Source: a virus. Taken from it: a stretch of 64,000 bases of DNA. Where the stretch lies: the IMG/VR virus record IMGVR_UViG_3300028786_000006, positions 98,342-162,341 of that record; one strand, 5' to 3'. Position 1 is the stretch's first letter; the number at the start of each line of letters is the position of its first letter. The notes below the pieces were generated by a model. That model ran no database searches. It was not told where the DNA came from and saw only the letters and a list, made by a program, of their open reading frames with translations. The translations under genes and the position numbers were made by a program. Positions 1 through 7,768 of the stretch are shown here, in pieces.

Positions 1-984
1 ATGGGCCTCCCAACGGATCTGAGCCTTATTACGACAAACATGACCCCAGCCAAGCTGGCCCGTGTTTGTGCCGCCCTTGACCGCGAGAGCCCCCACCGGG
101 CGGACATCAAGTGGAACGAAACCACTGAGCTGGCCGGCTACCTCCATGCCAAATTCACTCTTCATGGCGAGACGTACACGCTGGACGAAGAGTTTGAAAT
201 GGTCAAGAGCATGTACCTGGAACCGTGTCGCCGCCAGCCGGCGGGACCGTTCATGTCGGTTGTGCGCGGTACGTCAGGCACCGGCAAGGGCACCCGCGTT
301 TGCCAGGTGCTGGAATACCTGAAGACCAAGTTCGAACCAACCACTCTGAACTTCGAGTTCGAAGGGAAGACCAAGCAGTACGGTATCTGCTTCGAAGACC
401 TCAAACTGATCTTCATCGGCACCACGACCAAGTCCAACAAGTCAGGTCTGTCCAGCTGGTCGTCTATGGACTACATCCATAGCACCGTGAAGAAGGCAGA
501 AAACGCCCGGCCGATCGCCAAGTCATGGATCGAAAAGGGCTACAGCCTGGTCCTGGAAGGCGAGCCAATGATGCAGTCGGACAAGTTCCGACCGTTGTTC
601 ATGCAACCTTACTTCGGCGTCGCCCGCTTCCTGATGCCTCACTATTGGTACCAGAACCGTGAACAATATGACGAGCGCATCATGGGGCGGTCGGGTAAAC
701 TTGCTGGCGATAGTGGTTGGGGCCGCAACGAGTCGTATAAGCGAGAGTATGAACGCACCCTGGAAGAGCTTCAGGAGCTGGAGCTGGATGCTACCGGTTG
801 CACACTGCTCCCTCACGACGCGCCCCTGGAGGGCTACGGTGCCTCACTGCTGGCATACCTTGGGCGTGCTGACCTCATTGACGAATTCGTCCGATGGACA
901 GCTGAGAACCCAATGCTCCGGTCGATAGGCGGCGGCAACCCGCTGGCCACGACCAACAACGTCTTCGACATCTTCGGTGCATGA
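1..984 (+). CDS. P-loop kinase, probable 5-hydroxymethyl-dU DNA kinase (HMUDK)
   Basis: A 327-residue P-loop protein with a Walker A GTSGTGKGT at residues 90-98 and a GEPMMQSDKF segment further on, in a nucleotide-kinase-like fold. By family knowledge, P-loop kinases beside aGPT-Pplase/HMUDK-helical genes phosphorylate 5-hydroxymethyl-dU in phage DNA, which activates it for side-chain transfer. The next gene starts 1-2 nt after its stop, and three further genes follow in a tight operon containing two modification-type proteins. The reading frame begins with ATG at base 1, so an upstream start or ribosome site cannot be seen and the N-terminus could be incomplete. A second kinase at 21277 is the competing candidate for this activity. 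Kinase class is secure; the substrate is inferred from context. Confidence 0.72.
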   Translation: MGLPTDLSLITTNMTPAKLARVCAALDRESPHRADIKWNETTELAGYLHAKFTLHGETYTLDEEFEMVKSMYLEPCRRQPAGPFMSVVRGTSGTGKGTRVCQVLEYLKTKFEPTTLNFEFEGKTKQYGICFEDLKLIFIGTTTKSNKSGLSSWSSMDYIHSTVKKAENARPIAKSWIEKGYSLVLEGEPMMQSDKFRPLFMQPYFGVARFLMPHYWYQNREQYDERIMGRSGKLAGDSGWGRNESYKREYERTLEELQELELDATGCTLLPHDAPLEGYGASLLAYLGRADLIDEFVRWTAENPMLRSIGGGNPLATTNNVFDIFGA

Positions 985-985
985 C

Positions 986-2209
986 ATGATAGTTGAAAAG
1001 CAGTACAAACACCCGGCCCTGTCGGAGTTCATCTACCCCATCGAAAAGGGCGTGGACTACCGGCTGAAAGAAAACCGGGCGCACCTCGCCTTTGCCTGGC
1101 AAGAAACCCTCTGCTACACCGAGGAGCACAACCAGCAGCTTCGGTTGATGCTTTGGGCCATCGACAACCAGGACATCAGCGCCGTGCGCGCCCTGGAACA
1201 GAAGCTGTGGTGTGCGTTCCTGTGGGGTTGCTGCTACAACCTGATCGGCCCGTGGGCCATCATGCAAGAGTACCCTGAGCCCCCACGCGGTAAGGACGGC
1301 CTGCAGCGATTCGCTGACTGGTACAACAAGAATTTCGACCGGATGCGCTTCGATACCGACTGCCGCTACCGCAAGTCGAAAATGATCGCATGCGTGACCA
1401 GCTATGTCGAATGGCTGGAGGGTAAGGACCAGTTCGCGGCCTTCGCCCCGATCATTCAGCTGGGTAACAAGAAAGAGCAGTTCCAGCAACTATGGGACGC
1501 TTGTAACAGCTGGAAGTTCTTCGGTCGACTGAGCAACTGGAACACCATCGAGGCGATCGAGCTCGCCACCGACCACCATTACAAGATCGACATCCCATCG
1601 TTCATGTTGACGGACGTCAGTGGTTCTGAGTCCAATCGCAACGGCGCGGCCTTCCTGGCTGGTCACGACGAGCTTGTCACTAAGCACGGCAAGCGCAAGG
1701 ACACTGGTGAGACCATCAGCCAGGCGGACTGTGAGAAGCTCGAAGTTTTGGCTGAAATGTACTTCCAGCAGGCCAAAGCCGACCTGGGCCACCTCAGCTT
1801 CATCAACCGTCTGAACGCCGAGACCAGCATCTTCTGTTGGTTCAAGAAGTTCTTCCGTCTGAAGTCCACCCGTTATGTGGGCTGGGATGGCGAGCGGACT
1901 TACGAAGAGCTGCAGTACATGCATCGGGAATGGCCTGAAGCCAACCTGGAGCCTCTGTGGGAAGCGCGGTATGCCCTGCTCCCAGACTTCCTGCTATGTG
2001 AACAGGCGCCCGAGGGCGAGCAGCGCGGCGTGAACAAAGCCAAGATGCCGCTGTTCTACGAGACCGGCTTCCCCGAGCACATCTACAAGTTCCAGCGCGG
2101 TGAACGTTGGTCGTTCCCCGAAGTAATCACCACCCCGGCCCGCAAACCAGCCCTAAACAAACCGACTGTCGCGGATACCACCCACAGCCTCAACGACTTC
2201 TTCGGATAA
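986..2209 (+). CDS. aGPT-Pplase2 / amino acid:DNA transferase-like protein
   Basis: A 407-residue, mainly helical protein. Two stretches look like the alpha-glutamyl/putrescinyl-thymine pyrophosphorylase clade 2 (now called amino acid:DNA transferase, AADT): DVSGSESNRNG near the middle and ETSIFCWFKKFFR followed by TRYVGW in the C-terminal half. Proteins of this family displace pyrophosphate from activated 5-hmdU in DNA and attach an amino acid or amine. It lies directly after a P-loop kinase. ATG at 986 is preferred; an in-frame GTG at 977 would overlap the kinase by 8 nt. The assignment rests on motif memory, not a search. The amino acid used cannot be told from the sequence. Confidence 0.68.
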   Translation: MIVEKQYKHPALSEFIYPIEKGVDYRLKENRAHLAFAWQETLCYTEEHNQQLRLMLWAIDNQDISAVRALEQKLWCAFLWGCCYNLIGPWAIMQEYPEPPRGKDGLQRFADWYNKNFDRMRFDTDCRYRKSKMIACVTSYVEWLEGKDQFAAFAPIIQLGNKKEQFQQLWDACNSWKFFGRLSNWNTIEAIELATDHHYKIDIPSFMLTDVSGSESNRNGAAFLAGHDELVTKHGKRKDTGETISQADCEKLEVLAEMYFQQAKADLGHLSFINRLNAETSIFCWFKKFFRLKSTRYVGWDGERTYEELQYMHREWPEANLEPLWEARYALLPDFLLCEQAPEGEQRGVNKAKMPLFYETGFPEHIYKFQRGERWSFPEVITTPARKPALNKPTVADTTHSLNDFFG

Positions 2210-2212
2210 CCC

Positions 2213-2389
2213 ATGATCTACAAGAAAGACGACCGCCCGGATTGCCCGGCCTGCGGTGACCCCCTTGACGAGACCTGCAAAGAGCTTGCCAAGGCCGGCG
2301 GTACGCACAACCACTACTGTGGTGCTGTGTACACAGTTCGTAAACTCAACAACGGTCAATATGACGTTGCCTATGACGGGAATGCGTAA
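2213..2389 (+). CDS. Small zinc-ribbon-like protein
   Basis: A 58-residue protein starting 3 nt after the preceding stop. It carries CPAC near residues 11-14 and a second group HNHYC near 32-36, so a single zinc site of the C-x2-C/H-x3-C kind is likely. Its stop overlaps the ATG of the next gene (TAATG). Being translationally coupled within the modification operon suggests a helper role with the DNA-modifying enzymes, but no function can be assigned. Confidence 0.7.
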   Translation: MIYKKDDRPDCPACGDPLDETCKELAKAGGTHNHYCGAVYTVRKLNNGQYDVAYDGNA

Positions 2390-2952
2390 TGAGCAAGAAG
2401 ATGAAGGCGCAGCACGCGCTTATCACTGAACACTTTTCGAAGCTGGACGGTGTCCACTACCTGCGTCTGACCGATGCGACCCTGGTCGCCAAAATGACCG
2501 ATGACCAGATCCTGTCGTTCTGTGGGCATCACCTGTCTAAGCAGACAGGGCTGCCGGTGCGTGGCCTGGCGGTTGCCCCCGGCTTCCACCTGACCGCCAA
2601 GAGCATGATGTACTTCAACTTCAACTTCTTCAACACCGACGACTCGATCTCGGCAGTTGAGCTGCGCGGTAAGCTGCGTTCGAAGTTGGAACCACACCAG
2701 GCCGGCCACTACCCCGAGCTGTTCCGCTTCGGCGTGGGTAAGGCTGACTTCTTCTGGGTGGTGGGTGAAGTTGACCGCAGCACCCAGATCGTGCGCTTCT
2801 CGTACGTTGGTCACGTCGACCGCCCGGCAACCTTCTTCCGACGCATCCGGGTCAGCCGCGAAATGGCTCCTGGGCAGCTGACCAACGTACGCCAGTCGAC
2901 TCACTACATCGACCCGGAATACAAGAAGCAGTATGTGTCGGAGCTGGCATAA
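2389..2952 (+). CDS. Hypothetical protein in modification operon
   Basis: A 187-residue soluble protein I do not recognise. It has a basic, tyrosine-rich C-terminus and a central aromatic-rich stretch (MMYFNFNFFN). It overlaps its neighbours by TAATG at both ends, so it is made together with the zinc-ribbon protein and the HMUDK-helical protein. Position alone suggests a part in base hypermodification or in control of it. Confidence 0.8.
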   Translation: MSKKMKAQHALITEHFSKLDGVHYLRLTDATLVAKMTDDQILSFCGHHLSKQTGLPVRGLAVAPGFHLTAKSMMYFNFNFFNTDDSISAVELRGKLRSKLEPHQAGHYPELFRFGVGKADFFWVVGEVDRSTQIVRFSYVGHVDRPATFFRRIRVSREMAPGQLTNVRQSTHYIDPEYKKQYVSELA

Positions 2953-4130
2953 TGCAAGGGCGCCCGGCTGATATTCGTTACAATGGCGTCCGCCCTGACA
3001 AGATCGACAACGCCAATCCGAAGCTTAACCAAAAGAACCTGGGCCGGTGCTTGGATTGGATCGTCGAGCGCTACAAGATCCACGTGAAGAAAGACGTCCT
3101 GGGCCTACCCTCGCCCTGGACGGAAGACCCGGTACTACGGGACCACAAGTTCACGAACGTCCGGAGAGAGCACGACAGGGAGTCCAAGCACGTCATTCGT
3201 GGCATCTGCGAGAACCCATCCCTGTCGATGGAACAGAAGGTCCAAAACCTGATCATGTTCCGAATGTTCAATGTTTGGTCCACGGTCGAATTGATCGGCG
3301 GCCCCTTCACCAACTTCGGGTCGATTGACCTGGACGCGGTGCGGGCAAAGCTGAAGGTGGTTGATGGTGAGCGAGTGTTCACCAACGCCTTCAACTGCGG
3401 TGGCCTGAAGCAATGCCTGGCCTTTCCTGATCTCGATTATGTCAACCATGCGCACCAGCGCCGGGGTGGCATGATGGTCAAGGTGATGGACCTCCCGAAC
3501 ATGGCTGAGTCGGAAATGGACTACAAGGTAGCCCGTGACCTGGCGCAAGCTGAGCCCGATCGGTACTCCATCGAAGGGTGGGAACCGAACATGGCGATGC
3601 GGGTGGTTCGTTACCTGAACACCTTCTTCAAGAACAACCCAAACTGGGTGTCTGAGTTCTTGATGTCGAGCACTCAGAAGGCGGCGTTCCTGAAGCTGAA
3701 TGAAGTGCGAGGCATCAGCGAGTTCCTGGGTTACCAGATCTTCGTCGACTGCACGTACTGCCCGGAGTACCCGTTCAGCGAGAACGAGTTCACCATCGCC
3801 GGGCCGGGTTGTAAGATGGGCCTGGACTTCATCTTCGATGATCGCGACGGAATGACGTACGAGGAGTGCATCTTCTGGCTCCGCGATCATCAGGAAGAGT
3901 TGCTCTGGGACTTGAAGAGTGTTCACCACTCCGAGTTCATGGACGACCAATACGTCGAAGAGCAAACGTTCAGTGTCATGTCGTGGGAAAACGTCATGTG
4001 CGAGACGAGCAAGTACATCCGCTGTATGGATGCCCTGGAACGCGGTGACAAGCCTCGCACCAGGGTTAAGTTCAACGGCGGCGCAAGCAAAGCACCGTCA
4101 ACCACCAAATCAGTGCTGGACCTCTTCTGA
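2952..4130 (+). CDS. HMUDK helical-domain / aGPT-Pplase-like protein
   Basis: A 392-residue protein with the motif EDPVLRDHKFTNVRREHDR around residues 55-75. I recognise this as the signature of the 5-hmdU DNA kinase helical domain, an all-helical fold of the DNA-glycosylase-like type described with phage thymine hypermodification. In other phages this domain is often fused to the P-loop kinase; here kinase and helical domain are separate genes 2 kb apart. The ATG overlaps the previous stop (TAATG). A short acidic C-terminal tail ends in a hydrophobic SVLDLF, similar in style to the NDFFG end of the 986 gene and the VFDIFGA end of the kinase. These tails could be docking peptides for the sliding clamp or another partner. 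Family assignment is from memory of the motif. Confidence 0.65.
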   Translation: MQGRPADIRYNGVRPDKIDNANPKLNQKNLGRCLDWIVERYKIHVKKDVLGLPSPWTEDPVLRDHKFTNVRREHDRESKHVIRGICENPSLSMEQKVQNLIMFRMFNVWSTVELIGGPFTNFGSIDLDAVRAKLKVVDGERVFTNAFNCGGLKQCLAFPDLDYVNHAHQRRGGMMVKVMDLPNMAESEMDYKVARDLAQAEPDRYSIEGWEPNMAMRVVRYLNTFFKNNPNWVSEFLMSSTQKAAFLKLNEVRGISEFLGYQIFVDCTYCPEYPFSENEFTIAGPGCKMGLDFIFDDRDGMTYEECIFWLRDHQEELLWDLKSVHHSEFMDDQYVEEQTFSVMSWENVMCETSKYIRCMDALERGDKPRTRVKFNGGASKAPSTTKSVLDLF

Positions 4131-4150
4131 GACCAGCTCTAGGAGTTTGA

Positions 4151-4513
4151 ATGATCAACCGCCTGAAACGGCTATTCGGGCGCAAGCCCAACCCGTCTCT
4201 ACAGCTCCAACAGCAACAATCCCGCGCCGGTCGTATACCACCTCCCACACCGGAGTTGGTCAAATACAACGATGAATTCCCCCTGAGTGCGTTCAATACG
4301 CCCAGGCAATCCAGAATCGTTGATACCATCCGTGATGTACCGGCTGAACGCGACCCAAGCCCGCCTCATGTACCTCGGGTCGCCTACGTTGAACGTGACG
4401 TGAGTGCATATGAAGCCCCGGTTCACCACCAAAGCGATAGCCATAGCCGTTGTGGCGGCGGGGATAGCCCTACGAGTGGCGATAGCGGTTCTCCTTGCGG
4501 GGGTACTGACTAA
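4151..4513 (+). CDS. Hypothetical protein, low-complexity
   Basis: A 120-residue protein with a good ribosome site (AGGAG, 7 nt before ATG). The N-terminus is basic (MINRLKRLFGRK), followed by a Gln run and Pro-rich segments. The last 25 residues are Ser/Gly/Cys-rich and lie over a second reading frame that encodes a convincing membrane segment (4410-4526). The C-terminus may therefore be the less constrained of the two frames. The stop overlaps the next ATG. No function recognised. Confidence 0.6.
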   Translation: MINRLKRLFGRKPNPSLQLQQQQSRAGRIPPPTPELVKYNDEFPLSAFNTPRQSRIVDTIRDVPAERDPSPPHVPRVAYVERDVSAYEAPVHHQSDSHSRCGGGDSPTSGDSGSPCGGTD

Positions 4514-4526
4514 TGGCAGCCCTTAG
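4410..4526 (+). CDS. Possible overlapping small membrane protein
   Basis: A 38-residue frame nested out of phase inside the previous gene and running 13 nt into the next. It has a basic start (MKPRFTTK) and about 22 hydrophobic residues (AIAIAVVAAGIALRVAIAVLLAGVL), like a single membrane-spanning peptide. The ribosome site is weak. It is listed because the alternative frame gives only low-complexity sequence here. Confidence 0.35.
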   Translation: MKPRFTTKAIAIAVVAAGIALRVAIAVLLAGVLTNGSP

Positions 4527-5034
4527 ACCTGTCCGCTACCTGGAAATTTCGCCACGCCAAACCGGCAAAACTGAACGTTTGGTTCAGGATGCGACCTACC
4601 AGCACGTCGTGAATAACAAGAAGATCGTCCTGGTTGGCATGAGAATGTCCTGGGCTCGCGACCTCATGCCATTCGTGTACGCCGCCGGTGAATCTGAAGA
4701 TGAGGTGCTTCGCCAAATCGGCGGCCGCGCCAAACCTGAAGAGCTCATGTGGTACTACGATGAGTTCGACCATATGCGTTCGCGATTCAGTATCCGCGAA
4801 AACGGCTATTACTGCACCACGGCCAAGTACGTGCGGACCTTCAGCAAGGAGCACCCTGAAGCGATCCTCACTGACCAGCTGTTGCAGCTCGTGGATGGGA
4901 ATGGTGGCGTGTATGCCACCTCGGCCCATAACCCGCTCAAACGGTCCAGCCTGGCTAAACACGTCCGCGACATCCACCCAGATGCCATCAAAACTGAGCT
5001 TAATGGCCAGCTGATCGCGTTTGAAGCAAGCTAA
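4513..5034 (+). CDS. P-loop ATPase of unknown role
   Basis: A 173-residue single-domain NTPase. Walker A is SPRQTGKT at residues 13-20 and a Walker B-like WYYDEFD sits around residue 79. The arrangement resembles the ATPase core of terminases and helicases, but it is too short for either and has no visible nuclease domain. It precedes the sliding-clamp gene by about 95 nt and overlaps the gene before it by TAATG. It could be a helper ATPase for replication or DNA modification. Confidence 0.72.
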   Translation: MAALRPVRYLEISPRQTGKTERLVQDATYQHVVNNKKIVLVGMRMSWARDLMPFVYAAGESEDEVLRQIGGRAKPEELMWYYDEFDHMRSRFSIRENGYYCTTAKYVRTFSKEHPEAILTDQLLQLVDGNGGVYATSAHNPLKRSSLAKHVRDIHPDAIKTELNGQLIAFEAS

Positions 5035-5044
5035 ACCCCGTTTG

Positions 5045-5094
5045 AAGGCGTAACGCCTTTCTATCAACCTGGAGGCCATGTACAATAAGGCCTC
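5045..5094. other. Two inverted repeats before the clamp gene
   Basis: AAGGCG/CGCCTT (5045-5059, 3-nt loop) is followed by GAGGCC/GGCCTC (5072-5094) flanking TACAATAA. The first could be a weak terminator or RNA-processing hairpin; the second could hold a promoter -10 or an operator. No clear -35 is visible. Confidence 0.35.
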
Positions 5095-5128
5095 TTAACG
5101 AATCAACACCCACATCCGAGGCATTTGA

Positions 5129-5812
5129 ATGACCCAGCAAGTAAAACTCTCCAAGGATACTCTTGAAGTCCTCAAGATGTTCAGCACCATCAACGGTAGC
5201 CTGGCATTCAAAGCCGGCAATAAGCTGCGCACCATCTCCCCAGGCGGCGGCGCGGTCTTTGCAGAAGTTGAGATCCCGGAAGAGTTCCCGATCCCTTTCA
5301 ACATCTACGAGCTGAACCGCTTCTTGAGCGTGTTGAGCCTGGCGACCATGAAAGAAGCCGTGCTCGAATTCAGCGACGACAAAAAGGTCGTGATCAAAGG
5401 CACCGGCGGCACCAAGATCAATTACTACTTCACCAGCGACTCCTTCGTCACGGCGCCGGACCGCGAGCTGAAGCTGCCAAGTGTTGACCTCGACGTCACC
5501 CTGACCCCGGAAGTGATCGACGGTTTCATGCGTGCTGCCAGCGCCCTGGGCCACAAGATCATGGCTTTCACCGTTCGCGGCGACGAAGCGTTCCTGGTCG
5601 GCACCAGCCCTGAGCTGGGCGATGCGTCCAACGACTACGAAGTCAGCCTGGGTACGGTTGAAGGCGCTTCTGAAGGCACCTACCGCCTGAAGATCGAGAA
5701 CATCAAGCTGTTGGCCGGCGACTACCGCGTCCAAGTCTGTGCTCGCGGCATGGTGGCCTTCTCCAACGAACAGCGCAAGCTCAAGGTGTTCGTCGGTCTG
5801 GAAATGGTCTAA
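5129..5812 (+). CDS. 45: DNA polymerase sliding clamp (T4 gp45 type)
   Basis: A 227-residue clamp protein. The N-terminus VKLSKDTLEVLKMFSTINGS aligns with T4 gp45 (MKLSKDTTALLKNFATINS) and the pattern continues through the two clamp domains. In T4 the trimeric ring tethers the polymerase to DNA and, as a mobile enhancer, activates late transcription. GAGG lies 8 nt before ATG. It is followed by both clamp-loader genes and regA, the T4 order 45-44-62-regA. That matters because 45, 44 and 62 are RegA-repressed in T4. No degradation or fusion is seen. Confidence 0.95.
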   Translation: MTQQVKLSKDTLEVLKMFSTINGSLAFKAGNKLRTISPGGGAVFAEVEIPEEFPIPFNIYELNRFLSVLSLATMKEAVLEFSDDKKVVIKGTGGTKINYYFTSDSFVTAPDRELKLPSVDLDVTLTPEVIDGFMRAASALGHKIMAFTVRGDEAFLVGTSPELGDASNDYEVSLGTVEGASEGTYRLKIENIKLLAGDYRVQVCARGMVAFSNEQRKLKVFVGLEMV

Positions 5813-5882
5813 TCGGCCACCCCGCTTGAAATCAGGTTGACCAACGGTTGACCTGATACACCCCGCTAACTTGAGGTTAAAC

Positions 5883-6833
5883 ATGTCGCAGCAAGAACAC
5901 ATCTGGGCTCAAAAGTACCGTCCCACCACCATCAGCGATATCATCCTGCCGGCCGGCCTGGTTAACGAACTGGCCAACTACGTCAAGGATGGCAAAGCGC
6001 CTCACCTGCTCCTCGCCAGCCGCTTGCCGGGCACCGGTAAGACCACCCTGGCCCTGGCCCTGTGTGCTGACCTGGGTGCAAACCCTCTGGTGATCAACGC
6101 CAGCCTGAACAACAGCATCGACGACATCCGCTCCAATGTGACCCAGTACGCTACCGGCGTATCCGTCATGGGCGGCCCGAAGATCGTTGTCCTGGACGAA
6201 GCCGAGCGTCTGTCCCAGGCCGCCCAAGAAGCCCTCAAAGGCATCCTCGAGGCTGTCTCCAAGAACTGCACGTTCATCCTTACGACCAACAACCCTCAGC
6301 GTATCATTGAGCCGCTGCGCGATCGTTGCATCGTCAAGGAATTCGTCTGGTCGGCCGAAGACACCACCGCCATGCGTGCCAAGATGATGCGCCGCTGCGC
6401 TGAAATCCTGACTGCTGAAGGCGTGACCTTCAAGCCGGCGGCCCTGGCCGGTGTTGTCAAGAAGCACTTCCCGAGCAACCGCCGTATCCTGAACACCCTT
6501 CAGGAATACTCGAACCAGTTCGACAAGAACATCGACGAAGGCATCCTGGGTATGCTCAACGTGGGTGACGTTGACAACCTGCTCGAAGCCCTGGTCAAGA
6601 AGGACTTCCAGGCCGTCAAAGAGTGGTGCTCCACCAACGCAGACCAGTTGTCTGACGGCATCTACCTCAAGCTGTTCGAAACCCTCAAGGACAGGCTGCA
6701 CCCTCAATCGGTGCCGCAGTTGATCTTGACCCTGGGCGACTTCCAGCGTTTCCACGCAACGGTCCCTGATCTGTTCATCCACAGCCTTGCGCTGATGACT
6801 ACCATCATGGCCGACTGCACCTTCACCAAGTAA
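5883..6833 (+). CDS. 44: Clamp loader large subunit (T4 gp44 type)
   Basis: A 316-residue AAA+ ATPase. Walker A is LPGTGKTT at residues 48-55, Walker B is VVLDEAER near 102-109, sensor 1 is TTNN, and an arginine-finger region DRC follows EPL. In T4 four gp44 and one gp62 open the gp45 ring at the primer end. The N-terminus HIWAQKYRPTTISDIILP is the typical clamp-loader start. ATG at 5883 has GAGG 6 nt upstream; a TTG at 5871 is in frame but lies at the ribosome site itself. The usual SRC motif reads DRC here, a small deviation. Confidence 0.95.
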   Translation: MSQQEHIWAQKYRPTTISDIILPAGLVNELANYVKDGKAPHLLLASRLPGTGKTTLALALCADLGANPLVINASLNNSIDDIRSNVTQYATGVSVMGGPKIVVLDEAERLSQAAQEALKGILEAVSKNCTFILTTNNPQRIIEPLRDRCIVKEFVWSAEDTTAMRAKMMRRCAEILTAEGVTFKPAALAGVVKKHFPSNRRILNTLQEYSNQFDKNIDEGILGMLNVGDVDNLLEALVKKDFQAVKEWCSTNADQLSDGIYLKLFETLKDRLHPQSVPQLILTLGDFQRFHATVPDLFIHSLALMTTIMADCTFTK

Positions 6834-6845
6834 GGGGCGACTGCT

Positions 6846-7262
6846 ATGGCTGACGATGGTAAAATTGGACTGTTTGATTGGCTCAACGCCTTGAACAGCT
6901 CCAAAACCGAGCTGATGGTAGACGAGGCGAGTGAGAAGTCGTTCGACCCGTTCATTATCCGCCGGGGCGTTGCCCAGAACATGGACACCGTCCTCCTCGC
7001 GCAAGAGATGAACAAACTCCACGCCCTGCCAAAGCGGATGGTGCATGACTTCTTTATGAAGGCCATCACCAGGAAGAAGCGGTACGGGAAGTGGGCAAAG
7101 AAAGAGGTGGTGGACTCGGGTATTACCGTGATCTCCGCCTACTATAAGGTCTCCATCCGGGAGGCCACCGAATACGCCAAGCTGATGACCCCAGAGCAGA
7201 TCAAAGAGCTCGAAGGTCGGATGGACCAAGGCGGCCGCAAGGGCGAAAAGAGCGGCAAGTGA
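6846..7262 (+). CDS. 62: Clamp loader small subunit (T4 gp62 type)
   Basis: A 138-residue protein recognised by KKRYGKWAKKEVVDSGITVISAYY, which matches the gp62 core (RGKRYGKWAK...), and by position between gp44 and RegA. It is shorter than T4 gp62 (187 residues), mainly at the N-terminus and C-terminus. It has no ATPase motif, as expected for the non-catalytic clasp subunit. It starts 12 nt after the gp44 stop with an AGGGG upstream. Confidence 0.9.
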   Translation: MADDGKIGLFDWLNALNSSKTELMVDEASEKSFDPFIIRRGVAQNMDTVLLAQEMNKLHALPKRMVHDFFMKAITRKKRYGKWAKKEVVDSGITVISAYYKVSIREATEYAKLMTPEQIKELEGRMDQGGRKGEKSGK

Positions 7263-7282
7263 TTTCTGGAGTAAGGCGTAAC

Positions 7283-7768
7283 ATGAGCATCAAAGCAGTT
7301 GATTTGGTTAATTCGCCGTTGAGTGGCGATGAAATTTTGCCGTACATGGTCGAGGTTAGTTTGCCGACCGCCATCCAGGATGAGCGTGATGCTTTCCTGA
7401 AGATTCGTGAAACACTGACCCGCATTGGCATTGCCTCCCGTCGCGACGTCAACACCCTGTACCAAACTTGCCACATCCTGAGCAAGCGCGGCAAGTTCTA
7501 CATCTGCCACTTCAAGAGCATGTTCGTGCTCGACGGTCGCGAGAACAATCTGAGCGTGAGCGACATTGCCCGCCAGAACCGCATTGCCCGCCTGTTACAA
7601 GAATGGGGCCTGCTGACCATCCTGGACCCATCCATCTGCGACGAACCCGTTGCGAGCATGGGTAACCTGAAGGTCATCCCACACCGCGAGCGCTCTGAGT
7701 GGATTTTATCGCCAAAATATCAGATAGGCAAGAAAGGCGGCCCTAACACGCCCGGTGCAACTTTGTAA
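7283..7768 (+). CDS. regA: RegA translational repressor
   Basis: A 161-residue protein with a clear match to T4 RegA: FLKIRETLTRIGIASRRD, LYQTCHILSKRGKFYICHFKSM, LLQEWGLLTI and EWILSPKYQIG. RegA binds the start region of early phage mRNAs, including those of the clamp and loader genes, and blocks ribosomes. The start at 7283 has GGAG and AAGG upstream and gives about 21 residues before the T4-like start. An internal ATG at 7346 would match the T4 N-terminus but lacks a ribosome site. The C-terminal tail (KKGGPNTPGATL) overlaps the end of the convergent endonuclease gene by 26 nt. Confidence 0.93.
   Translation: MSIKAVDLVNSPLSGDEILPYMVEVSLPTAIQDERDAFLKIRETLTRIGIASRRDVNTLYQTCHILSKRGKFYICHFKSMFVLDGRENNLSVSDIARQNRIARLLQEWGLLTILDPSICDEPVASMGNLKVIPHRERSEWILSPKYQIGKKGGPNTPGATL

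Noticed and set aside
5871-5882. TTG start for gp44
   Set aside because: It would occupy the GAGG ribosome site of the ATG at 5883.
5877-7229. 450-codon reverse frame opposite gp44 and gp62
   Set aside because: It is the antisense shadow of two clear T4-type genes.
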